A stretch of DNA of 38,762 nucleotides, taken from Perkinsus marinus ATCC 50983. Its lineage: Eukaryota > Perkinsozoa > Perkinsida > Perkinsidae. This document shows positions 1 through 11,219 of the stretch, piece by piece. The stretch covers positions 75,727 through 114,488 of the forward strand of contig NW_003213327.1 in the NCBI RefSeq assembly GCF_000006405.1, read 5' to 3'. The notes under the pieces were generated by a model. That model worked only from the letters and a program-made list of their open reading frames with translations, was not told where the DNA came from and did not search any database. Every line of letters begins with the position of its first letter. Position 1 is the stretch's first letter. The translations under genes and the position numbers were made by a program.

Positions 1-1545
1 ACTTGCCAAACTCTCGGCTAGTTCCCCACCGGTGGGCTCGTCGTGGGGGTCGTGGTCAGATCCGTGTTCGTTGGAGGAGCCATCAAGCTCCCCCGACCCA
101 ACACCGTTACCATTGTCGATGGTCTGGGTGGCGTGAACACGATGCTCGGGCACCTTCTTATAGTCAACGGGTGCTCTAGCAGCTGCCGCTCTCCGAGAAC
201 GCAGCGTCCGTATAGTGGGGCCCTTGGTCCCCCCCGACTTATCAGAGCTAGTCGGGACCTTAGTGTCGGACTTGACCAATCGGCGAGCCTCGGCCTTATC
301 AGTCTCACGGTGCGGACACTGGGGGCGTCTATGACCAATACCGTGACAGTGGTAGCAGACAATGGTGGCCTCAGTGTCATCCTCAGAGCCGGAGACCGCC
401 CCTCTCGAGCCTCGTAGTGGACGACTATTGCGCACGTGCTGCTTGTTCTTCTTATTTCCTCGAGCCTTGTTCAGTCTTCGCTTGACCGCCTCCTGAACCT
501 TGTCCTCATCTTTAGCCGCCTTTTTCCCACGCCGGCGGCTCTGTGTCTCCACCTTGTAGGAGGCGTAGGTAGACGACTCGGACTTGGTCGGCTGGTACTC
601 GCGGTCGGGTAGTAGTCCCGAACGACGCGAATCAGAACGAATCTGCTTAGCCACCGATACCCACTCGGGTACCGACCTTGCAGACCTGAGGATCTTGTTG
701 AGCTCGGGGGTGAGAACATAACCCCACCTGTTAGACTCTGGTAGACATCGGTTCAAGACGTCAAGACGAGCTTGATCCCCCAACTTCACTCCCTCGTCTC
801 CTGCCCGGGACAGGTAGTGAAAAGCCTCTCTCTCCTTGAGGATGAGTTGGTCAAGAGTACAGAGCTTGGTCCAACGTAAACCACTGTAGTGCTGGAGAGC
901 ATCACTGACAGTAATATCCTCGTGGACCACGCGGGTCCATTCCAATTGCACTGCATCACAGGCCTTCTTGACAAAGCTGAGCCACCTCACACAGTTAGAC
1001 CGGTCCACCTGGATGTTCTCCTCCTTTTCCAACCACAGGTAGGCTGCCTCGTCAGCCTCAGCCAAGTCAATCATGGTATCCTTCACAGTCTGGGCGAGTG
1101 CCGGCGATAGTACCGTGGACAGCAACAGCAGTTGGCCAACCAATCCTAAACCAGTGGCTCGTACTGAGTGCATCAACCCCTCCTTGAACTCGTAGTCGGA
1201 CAGCTGGGTGCGTGAACAGGACAGCCGAGACTCTGCCTCCGAATCCTTCATGACACTCAAGGCGTGATCCATAAGGAAGCCGTTGACGTCTGTGCCCAAC
1301 TCCTTCCCATTGGAGGTGCGAAATACCGACATAGCGTCCAACCATCGATTATAGCCGCCGATACCGAGGATGGCCTCGACCGTTGCCAACGGAGTTAGGT
1401 TGGCTAGGACAGTAGTGCTCGGTCTCGATGGGCCTACATTGTTGTCGTCCATGACTTGCTTCTCCAAGTTGGTAACCCAATCCCACGGAGTGCCGTTCTC
1501 GGCCGTGGAGCCATGTTGAGATGTGGGAGAGTTACCGTTGACCAT
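1..1545 (-). CDS. Gag-like retroelement protein, 3' end beyond window
   Basis: One frame stays open from an ATG at 1545-1543 to the window edge, giving 515 codons without a stop. An in-frame TAA lies upstream (1572-1570), so this ATG is the first possible start. Residues 397-410 form a CCHC zinc knuckle with spacing CX2CX4HX4C (codons 357 to 316), the nucleic-acid binding signature of retroviral-type Gag nucleocapsid. Before it is a basic Arg/Lys-rich stretch of about 60 residues. The first 350 residues are mostly helical-looking with no motif I can name. Downstream of the knuckle the sequence becomes Asp/His/Thr-rich and unstructured. Protease or pol would lie to the left, outside the window. 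I see no clear LTR between 1546 and the next gene at 1809, so this could be a truncated element or a domesticated gag. Gag-like identity is inferred from the knuckle and layout only. Confidence 0.72.
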   Translation of the reverse strand, partial: MVNGNSPTSQHGSTAENGTPWDWVTNLEKQVMDDNNVGPSRPSTTVLANLTPLATVEAILGIGGYNRWLDAMSVFRTSNGKELGTDVNGFLMDHALSVMKDSEAESRLSCSRTQLSDYEFKEGLMHSVRATGLGLVGQLLLLSTVLSPALAQTVKDTMIDLAEADEAAYLWLEKEENIQVDRSNCVRWLSFVKKACDAVQLEWTRVVHEDITVSDALQHYSGLRWTKLCTLDQLILKEREAFHYLSRAGDEGVKLGDQARLDVLNRCLPESNRWGYVLTPELNKILRSARSVPEWVSVAKQIRSDSRRSGLLPDREYQPTKSESSTYASYKVETQSRRRGKKAAKDEDKVQEAVKRRLNKARGNKKNKQHVRNSRPLRGSRGAVSGSEDDTEATIVCYHCHGIGHRRPQCPHRETDKAEARRLVKSDTKVPTSSDKSGGTKGPTIRTLRSRRAAAARAPVDYKKVPEHRVHATQTIDNGNGVGSGELDGSSNEHGSDHDPHDEPTGGELAESLAS

Positions 1546-1749
1546 ATGGGAAACACAATGCACCAGGAGTTAGTGCAAATGAAATCTATCATTCAAGAGT
1601 AATTAGCTCCAGTCAGCGAGCCACATTTATGAAATGGTCAGCCGTTACAGGCGAGCGACGTTATCAATACCCTGGCGGGCGAGACTCACTACAGCATGCA
1701 TGCCACACATCTCGTAACACCTGGAAATTGGACTTAAAGGCGCGCGCGT

Positions 1750-1763
1750 AATTTTGTGGCGCG
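1750..1763 (+). promoter_or_regulatory. GTGGCGCG motif copy 1, 5' of the next gene
   Basis: Exact AATTTTGTGGCGCG, preceded by GCGCGCGT. It ends 45 nt before the predicted ATG at 1809 and lies in the divergent interval with the Gag-like ORF. A near-identical block, including the GCGCGCGTA lead, sits 5' of RPN12 at 20133-20155. Regulatory role is inferred from position. Confidence 0.45.
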
Positions 1764-1808
1764 TGATTGTATTCTTTTGACTATGCATTGCTTAGCAAAT
1801 GCATCTTC

Positions 1809-2326
1809 ATGCTGTGCGCACCCAATCACGTCAGCCTCACATCGGGAGTAGTAGCACGAGGGAGTGCCGCCCGGTTGTGGCGGTACTTCTGTGCTGAACC
1901 AGCAACAGCAGCAACGGAACACCCCGAGCGCCTAGGTAGCCGGACCCCTTCTTATGACCTTTCAGGATCGCTGGTAAAGTCGTTACTGCTCAACTCGCTC
2001 AGATGCCGTCACGGTGGAGCGCTCTCCAGTAACTATCAACACCGACCGAGACGGACGAGCCATTCTCGGAAGTGTATCCACATTCTATGATCTCGGGTCG
2101 ACCCCCCAGGGCAACTGGGAAGGTACTGTCTAAATGGGCACAGTACTTCCGAGAGGCATCTGTAGGGTCGGACATGACGCCTCTATCAGCGCATTTAGCT
2201 GCCGGTCGGGGCTTCAGGATACCCGACGGCGACCTCACTGCTCTGGTGGAAAAGGTAAGGGCTACTGGGATGTACAGGGTGATCGAAACCAAGGGCCCAG
2301 CCCTCGAAATTTCTCACCCTAGGTGA
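1809..2326 (+). CDS. unrecognised 135-aa protein, 3 exons
   Basis: Predicted exons are 1809-1935, 2003-2122 and 2166-2326, with GT-AG introns of 67 and 43 nt. Phases match throughout (408 nt, 136 codons with stop). The ATG is the first in frame after the putative 5' motif. Exon 2 reads cleanly (VTVERSPVTINTDRDGRA and onward) and exon 3 continues with SDMTPLSAHL. The N-terminus is Arg/Ala-rich and could be a mitochondrial presequence, but it also contains Cys and Asn. An alternative last intron (2255-2322, strong GTAAGG donor and pyrimidine-rich acceptor) would splice in frame to a longer tail ending near 2458, so the C-terminus is uncertain. I do not recognise the family. The gene is divergent from the Gag-like ORF and lies 370 bp before the next plus-strand gene. 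Confidence 0.55.
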
Positions 2327-2460
2327 ATATCGGAAAAACTCGGGTACCGTTTTCGAGCTCGCGGAGAGCTCTTTCCAATGGACGTATCATCGTGACTTGT
2401 CGAGATGGAATTAATTCAACTTCAAAATGGCGCCTGAGTTTGTCCGTATGGGAAAATATA

Positions 2461-2599
2461 TAGTCAATCACGTGTGTTAGTAACAATAAATGAATTTTGA
2501 GGAAATTTTAGGAAATGCTCATCGGTTTCTGTGCACATATACCCGAATTTCTGAGTAATTTTCCATAATTATCGAGGAAAGCAAACATATATTTCAACT
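2461..2599 (+). repeat. dispersed repeat, copy A
   Basis: About 140 bp, homologous along its length to 16938-17085 (same strand) and 32345-32507 (opposite strand). Shared blocks include the AGTCAAYCAC edge, a GAGGAAATTTTGGGAAAT-like core and a CGAACATATATTTCAAC-like edge. It lies in the non-coding interval between two plus-strand genes. No ORF; not assigned to a known element. Confidence 0.75.
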
Positions 2600-2693
2600 T
2601 GGGAGTTTGTCTGCCCTTCGGTTCGGATTACCTAGTAGATGCGGAGCCCTTGAGTAGGTGATATCATCCCATTCCACGGAGCGTGAGCGGCAC

Positions 2694-3658
2694 ATGTCTT
2701 TGGGTCATTGCTTGGGCGCGGCTATTGAATCTGATAGGGAGGGAAGTATCACGAGGATTTTCAGCACACTAGGGTGAGTGTAATTCTCATAGCACAGTGT
2801 TATAACCCACAGATCCACTCCGCCCCGTCACCCTACGCTCGCCTCTCTGTTGCTGGTCTACCTTCTGACCCGTTCCTCACCTCTAGAGTACAAGGGACTC
2901 CTAGAGGCATCAGCTGCTTGTGCTGGTGACAGGGAGGATGAGCTCACTGCTGTTGATGCATATCGGATTCGGTAGTATATCTGAACTCGTTTGGTCCTGC
3001 CCTGAGGTTGGTCTATAGACTGGCAACATTAGCATCACCTTTGGCTACTGAGCTGCTGGATGAGACTGACAATGCTCACTCTATGAGTCTGTCTTTTATC
3101 AATTTCGTCAACCATATTGTGCGCGGTAGTGCTCAGGCGAGTCGAGAAGCAGCAAAGAGAGAAAGGATAGAAGGTGGTTGGCGAGAGTAGGTGGTGATTG
3201 TGGTGCTTCGCTCCGCTAAGTGATGGTGGATTTTTAGTATTTATGACATTTCTGAGCTCATCGGGAAGCCCCAGTTGTATCCCCCTGATGCCAGTGAGAA
3301 TGCTCAGTGGGGATTCTATACGGGAACAGCACCGAGTAGTGAGCAATTCGTATTCTGAATTTTATGGCGCGCGACAATTCAGATCGCGAGTTCACGGATG
3401 TTGGTTCGTTGTTTTTCCCTGTGGTCGATCCGATCGAGAAAGTAGTCTATGAGACCAATGACGGCTTCCATTATGTGAATGATAAGGTGATGCTCTTGGT
3501 TATGTTCTCGGTGATGGACTCACTGTTAGACTGAGTCTCGGTGGATCCACCGACTCCGACATAAAGTGGCTGAGAAGAATGGTTACACTATAAAGATGTC
3601 ACCTCTCGCTGACTGGTGCTTAAGGCCTGGGATAAGAGAAGAAAAAGAGGAGCATTGA
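2694..3658 (+). CDS. 246-aa protein, possible RAP-like C-terminus, 6 exons
   Basis: Exons are 2694-2773, 2813-2971, 3019-3186, 3238-3338, 3383-3486 and 3530-3658. Introns are 39, 47, 51, 44 and 43 nt, all GT-AG, and phases agree to give 247 codons with stop. Frame continuity across five junctions makes a real gene likely. The N-terminal half is helical and Leu/Ala-rich. The last about 60 residues (VVYETNDGFHYVND, then KTESRWIHRLRHKVAEKNGY and ADWCLRP) resemble the layout of RAP domains: a DG.HY-type strand, a basic helix, then GY and an acidic/W motif. RAP proteins act on organellar RNA in alveolates (family knowledge). The match is by eye and weak, so the function is tentative. Intron 4 contains a copy of the dispersed GTGGCGCG motif at 3358-3371. 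Confidence 0.65.
3358..3371 (+). other. GTGGCGCG motif copy 2, inside an intron
   Basis: AATTTTATGGCGCG, one mismatch to the consensus (T to A at the eighth base). It lies within the 44-nt intron 3339-3382 of the preceding gene. Confidence 0.5.
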
Positions 3659-4060
3659 TATGGCACGTGTGCATGTGTGGTTGTTTTTGCCCGGTTTCTG
3701 GAAGGGGTACTGGCGTTGAGTTTACCACAGTGGTTAGCAAGGGGTCGAGGATCCAGCACTGGATGCACCCGAGCGTAGACTTGAGTCATTCGAGTAGGAG
3801 AAGAGACAGTGGTATTGCTGTGGTCATTCAGACTCCAGTGCTCAATACCTTCTGTGAGATGCATGAGGAAGAGGCCGCCGGATGAGATGATATTCATCGA
3901 AGTCCCTCCGGCAATAGATGGTTCTAATTCGTCGAAGACAACTATGCAATGGAGATAAGACGCTTCGTAAGACTCTCGAATAGTCCTCTTGATTGTGCTT
4001 CAACTTCGCTGGCTCGTTTGTCCGCCCTTAACACTCTATCATATTATTGTAGAATGTCTG
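3583..4060 (-). other. coding-like minus-strand segments, gene model unresolved
   Basis: Several short frames here read like protein and can be joined by tiny GT-AG introns. One chain runs from about 4030 (RADKRASEVEAQSRGLF) through VFDELEPSIAGGTS (about 3940) to a stop near 3600, but a competing frame over the same bases is also open. The end would overlap the last exon of the plus-strand gene ending at 3658. No start codon is obvious and no family is recognised. The rest of the interval up to 4326 holds nothing I can support apart from the 5' region of the Hsp70 gene. Confidence 0.3.
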
Positions 4061-4326
4061 TTGCTCAATAACATACAGCCATTTAGTTTGTCCGCTCAGC
4101 TTACAGTTCTTCGCTTTGTAAGCAGAGATGTCTTAGCATGAACATTTCCCCAATGCGTACAGTGCTTTGCCTTGAAGCCCAACCTACCGGGTCACCACTA
4201 TCGATCAACCGGGCGCAGCGAAATTGGCTGTGTTTCCTGCAATTTTCTTGCAAATATAGCATTGAGCAAAGATCAGTCCTCTCCATCCCCTTGTACGACT
4301 TTTTAGCCCCCTACAGTAACACTACT

Positions 4327-6845
<2,519 letters not shown>

Positions 6846-7114
6846 CTGTCGTGAAGTTGGCTACTAGCTGTGCAGTTGGTGCTATTCCAAGAAGTATATC
6901 TCGTTTCCGTCGATTCATCGCCACCGGTTGTGGGGTTGCTGCTGAATGATCATTGTGAGGGACCATTAGACACCCATGCCTTTGTTACTATCTCCATCAC
7001 TACTTTTACTAAATACTACGAATGATGATAACGACGAAGGATTGAGTTTCGGAAGCTCATTGATCATGTTGAGTAAAATATCACTCGGGAATTGGGCGAC
7101 GTATCTGTGACAGT

Positions 7115-8032
7115 TCATGGAGGTAATTGCTCTTGGCTCAATAACTTCCTGTCATTGTTATAACCATTCTTCTTTAGATTGGATGGTCTGTTATAGCTCG
7201 CTGGTGATTTCTGTTTGAGGGCTATACCGCTGAAACAGAGTGGGTCAACCATCGAACAGACGTCCTCTAGCTTTGCCGCCCACGGTTTGTAATGGTTCTG
7301 ATGAGAAGCTAATTGTTCGCAGTTAATTTCGAATTTCTTAGTAACCAACTGAGTGGTCTTTGCGGATGTTCACTTCTAGATAGTTGGAACTATCTATCTT
7401 CAATAGGAGCACAAACCAGCCCAATAATGATCAGCTTCATCGTTAACTGGTACTCGAAACTGATCAGGTCAATTGTCTATACTCACGAGATGAGTTGTGT
7501 TAGTAGTACGCATAGGTCTCGGCAGCATACCGAGAATCGTAGACATACCAGGATGAATATTATCAACACAAATGCTGTGCGGTCGCTGATTGGAAGTTAA
7601 CCGGGAATCAACAGTTCGACAGTTTCGTGACATCTGCAGCGACAAAGCGTAGAGAACTACGGTGGACATTAGAATAACATATACTCCGGCAAGAGAAAGT
7701 GTATAGACAATCGTTGAACTGTTTGCGTGTTTCCTTGGCTCCAAACTTGTGTGACAACACTCAAAAAGTGTCCGTTTGAGTTATTACGGGCAAGCGTACA
7801 CATTGAGCGAGAGGACCGTCTTAGTGGCGCGAAGGAGTGGTCGTTCTTGCCGCGAATCAACTTCCAGTCGGAGAGCATCATCACGTGAGTCAGCAGTATG
7901 TCGTGGACAACGGTGGCCCCTCTCGTGTCGCGCGGCCACAATGTAGTCGCGCTCGCCCTGGTATCATTACTACGTTTCGGACTGATAAACCACTGTCATA
8001 TCCTTGCCATGTGATGAAACATCGGGGGGCAT
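7115..8032 (-). CDS. unrecognised 226-aa protein, 6 exons, 5' end uncertain
   Basis: Predicted exons in transcript order: 8032-7994, 7957-7788, 7745-7685, 7633-7487, 7446-7417, 7348-7115. Introns are 36, 42, 51, 40 and 68 nt, all GT-AG, and phases agree (681 nt). Exon 2 is the most convincing: 56 open codons with a charged composition (GERDYIVAARHERGH and onward). The last exon encodes NHYKPWAAKLEDVC and a Lys/Asn-rich tail. I recognise no domain. The ATG at 8032 is only one option. Two other frames in 8040-8300 are open and could splice to exon 2 with an intron of about 86-88 nt, so the true N-terminus may lie further upstream. It is co-oriented with the small gene at 9059-9378. Confidence 0.5.
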
Positions 8033-8600
8033 ATATGAAGTACACGATTATCGTGTGTATTAATAGATGTCGACCAGAGTACATCCAAGAGCGATATAAC
8101 ATCACAAAGAATGGCAACCGTGGAGCAATGGGGAATCCAACGGTTTCAGGATACCCACCAAGGCGGGCGAGATATAAAGATTCTACGAGAGAAAAGCTTA
8201 CGAATCTCATAACATCTGTGAGAGCGACCATCTGTGAGTGTGTGCTCATCATAGGTGCGCACTTGGAGGGAGAGAGGGTGAAGAGTGAGGTAGATCGAGC
8301 GCGTGCAATCGGAGTAATGTGTGCCCATGATCGGGGTCCAGAACAGATTGGTCTCTAGCAATACGAAGTGCTGAATGAACAACTGCAGTATACGCGTCAT
8401 ACTCGAGAGAATGAGGAGAGGCAGCAACAGTTCGTTGCCGTCCACGGTGTTGACATGACCAGTACGGGTCAGTACGTCATCACTGTGGTACAAGCCCATC
8501 ATCATACCGCCCCAACCAGTCTGCATGCTTGGCCGTTTCCAAGTATACTTATCGTAAAGAGTTGTCAATCTAAGAACCCCGGGGGCAGAACCTTGGGAGG
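8033..8600 (-). other. possible upstream exons of the 7115-8032 gene
   Basis: On the minus strand a stretch near 8430-8290 reads as coding (YDAYTAVVHSALRIARD, then DPDHGHTLLRLHALDLPH). It can join through a 47-nt intron to a long hydrophobic frame (YLARLGGYPETVGFPIAP near 8170). The competing frames cannot be resolved by eye. No family recognised. Confidence 0.3.
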
Positions 8601-9058
8601 GAGGGAGGGCTAGTTTCTCAGTTTTCTCACTAGAGTTGCTGCCGACATCAGTAGTCGCGTCGTTCTATCACCTTATGGACTTGACATAGGGCATCCCAAA
8701 AGGACCACAAGTACACATCGTCAACCTCCAGGCCGAGGCGCTGCTGCTAATCACAACTGAAGCGCCAATGGGCCGCCAAGGCCTTCGTCTCCCTCAGCAT
8801 TCGGCTTTCATTGAGGACTATGACCAGTAACACAAATACTCTTTCCAATCAGATGGCAAATGTATAGTGGGAATGCTACAACTGAGAACTACTCATTGCT
8901 ACTGCCCTCAATGAGGGGCGACTGCGGAGGCATTGGTATCAGATTTAGTTATCATACATACCGTTGCCATATCGTCTGGATTGCACCTCTTGTAGTTATC
9001 AGTACCAATTAACCTAAACACACATCGTCATTATTATGCGCGGAATGTGGTCTCTCGA
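8601..9058 (-). other. unassigned interval with one coding-like stretch
   Basis: Minus-strand codons around 8850-8670 read as two protein-like pieces in one frame: a hydrophobic stretch followed by RMLRETKALAAHWRFSCD, then RLGLEVDDVYLWSFWDAL. They are separated by a single in-frame TAG. A pseudogene, a missed intron or a sequence error would all fit. The remainder, including 8880-9058, shows nothing I can support. Confidence 0.3.
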
Positions 9059-9378
9059 CTACTTCTCAGCGAGTGGCCCAGGTGGGATCATGAAGGCGGC
9101 ATAGTGATCGCCGTCACGTTCGAGCTTGGCTACGCCTGATCGATTTCTCCCATTGAAATAGGCGATTTGAGCGTTCAGCTCGGCTTGATCTGAGAGAAGA
9201 GTGAAACTAATGTGGGTGATGATCGTCAGTCGTTTGTGTGAGTGTAGTTGCGTGTAGTGTTGTTATTGCCTACCAGCTGCGGAGTCGGCCTTCATGAGCA
9301 ACAGAGCTGAGCTTTCCGCGTGATTTTGCCGCTGATGCAATACCTACCCATAACGTATTGATCTCGAGAGTTACTCAT
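9059..9378 (-). CDS. small 64-aa protein, 3 exons
   Basis: Exons are 9378-9348, 9306-9274 and 9189-9059, with GT-AG introns of 41 and 84 nt, phase 1 at both junctions and 65 codons with stop. The sequence begins MSNSRDQYVM, continues ALLLMKADSAADQAELNAQI and ends with MIPPGPLAEK. The middle has the heptad-like spacing of a short amphipathic helix. The coding nature rests on matching phases and protein-like composition. No family is recognised. It begins about 85 bp downstream of the stop of the gene at 9463-11119 and shares its strand. It is too short and too split to appear as an ordinary open frame. Confidence 0.5.
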
Positions 9379-9462
9379 GAGAAAGTGATAGCGGATCATC
9401 AAGTACTTCAATGTCCAAGAATTCTCTAAAAACTATACTCGTCTTCACTACACTACTAAACA

Positions 9463-11119
9463 TCATCGAGGGGTGATACTTTTACTGGCTATATTACACA
9501 CACTTGACACGATGATAAAAAGTTCAGCGGAAATGACTCGAGTGACTCCTCCTCTTCCTTGGCGTACCTCAGTGTCAGGAACGCGAAGTTTCAAGTTGAG
9601 CTCGTTGCCGAGTTGTGCGACCAGAGTAGTGAGCAGCGAATTGACTGGCAGAGTTGCGAAGAGGTTCACCTTTGCCTTGTTGACCCCCGATCGTTGGACA
9701 TAACCCGTCCACACCTTATGATCGTATATTGGTTCATTTTGGGCGGACACCCCCGACAGAAGACTGGCCAAGGCACTGTGACTTGATGTAGTCGAGGTGA
9801 GGCCACCAGGCTTTGTGGCCGTGGCTGCGACAACTGCAGCAGCCGCGGACGCGCTCGCTTTACTGATACGCTCTTCTTGGCGTTTGAGGAATAGTCCCCG
9901 CAACCCTTCAAGAATTGCCTTCAAACGCTCAACACAAGCATCGCGTTTAGCCAACTGATCCGGCGACAAAGTAGAAGACGAAGTAGCAGCAGCAGCATCA
10001 GGAGGAGGAGGAGCAGTGGACGACGCCGATTGGAGTTTCGTGATGATCTTCACCACCGACTTCTGTAGATCAGCCAGGCCACTTTCATTCAACTGTGATG
10101 CCACTTGGAGGAGCATCTCAACAACTGAGTATACAAGAATTATGACCACCCCCACAGCGGAAGAGGATACCTTTGGGGTCCTGTAGGAGATCTCCAGCAT
10201 TCTCGCTTGACAGTAGCCTCGTGAGGACATTCTTACGCAGTTCGGTATCACTCTGACCGTTCGAGGGAGAACCTAAAGAAGGGTCAATAACAGTACTGAT
10301 AGACCAACGATCGCCTTTACCTGGAGAAGGGACGGTGGGAGTGGCGGCGGCCTTAGCGATGGGCCCCACGGCCTGCTTGGCAAGCAGGGCAGTCAGAGCA
10401 CCACCACCCAAGGGCTTCTCTTGGACCTTCTCCCGGACCGTCGGACTACTTTGAGGGGAGGTTTTGGTAGGAGCCTTGGCGGCAGCAGCAGCATTCTTAG
10501 CCTGGAAGAGCTTGCGAAGGGCGTTGACAAAAATGGTACTGCCAGGCTGCTGACCATCGGAGTTCATAGACGCACTGCGAGCCTTCTTTGTGGACGGCTC
10601 GCCCTGCTGATCCACGTCCTGCTGTGCCTTGTCGTCGCCACTCGGGACAGGCTCATCACCCTGGTCTGTAGATCCCTCCTGACGACCAGGCTCTTGCCAG
10701 GGTCCACGACCATCATCCCAGCTCTTATGACCATCATTCCAAGCCTCAGGCTGCCAAGGACCATCACCATGTTGCGCCTCCCAGTTCCACCAACGGCCTC
10801 CTCCCCCTTCCCAATGACGGTCACCCTGCCATTCTTCTCCTGCTCCCTCTTGCCAGCCCGAGTGCTGCTGCTGCTGTTGTTCCTGCCAGTCATCTCCCCA
10901 AGGACCTTGATGATGATTATGATGACCCTTAGCATGATTGCTGTGCCACTGAGGTTCAGCAGCCGAGGAGGACCATGGTCTGGCCCTCTTCGGTGGCGTT
11001 GTACCAGAAGCTGCAGTCTTCCGCCAATCGACAATGACAGGCCCTCCAGAGCCCGGCCTCTCAGTGGGTGCATGGTCCATACTGGACCCACCGTCTTGAT
11101 AGGAAAAGGCTGACTGTCT
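9463..11119 (-). CDS. low-complexity nuclear-type protein, possible SPOC-like C-terminus, 5' truncated by gap
   Basis: Two exons are visible: up to 11119 (entering from the N gap) down to 10171, and 10124-9463, joined by a 46-nt intron (10170-10125) in phase 1. The first part is rich in Gln, Trp, His and Gly with repeated WQEG/GPWQ-like pieces, plus two basic clusters (PPKRARPW and STKKARS) that would suit nuclear localisation. The middle has helical segments (ALRKLFQAKNAAAAAKA and LRKNVLTRLLSSENAG). Near the end VWTGYVQRSG, KAKVNLFA and LNLKLRVPDTEV look like the first strands of a SPOC domain, known from transcription and RNA-processing regulators. The domain would be incomplete unless a further intron follows (a GTACGC donor near 9564). 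Function is uncertain. The N gap separates it from MON2, so it may be a separate gene, and the order across the gap relies on scaffolding. Confidence 0.6.
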
Positions 11120-11219
11120 NNNNNNNNNNNNNNNNNNNNNNNNNNNNNNNNNNNNNNNNNNNNNNNNNNNNNNNNNNNNNNNNNNNNNNNNNNNNNNNNN
11201 NNNNNNNNNNNNNNNNNNN
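11120..11219. other. assembly gap (100 N)
   Basis: Exactly 100 N, a conventional placeholder for a gap of unknown size. It removes the end of MON2 and the start of the next gene, so open frames reading through the N are not real proteins. Confidence 0.98.

Noticed and set aside
4138-4326. 63-residue N-terminal extension of Hsp70
   Set aside because: It is open by chance; the ATG at 4327 gives a standard mitochondrial presequence.
7837-8358. 173-aa plus-strand frame
   Set aside because: Composition is not protein-like and it overlaps the better-supported minus-strand exon 7957-7788.
10421-11113. 230-aa plus-strand frame
   Set aside because: Complement of the Gln/Trp/Gly-rich minus-strand exon. 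It has Leu/Ser/Thr shadow composition and no partner exons.
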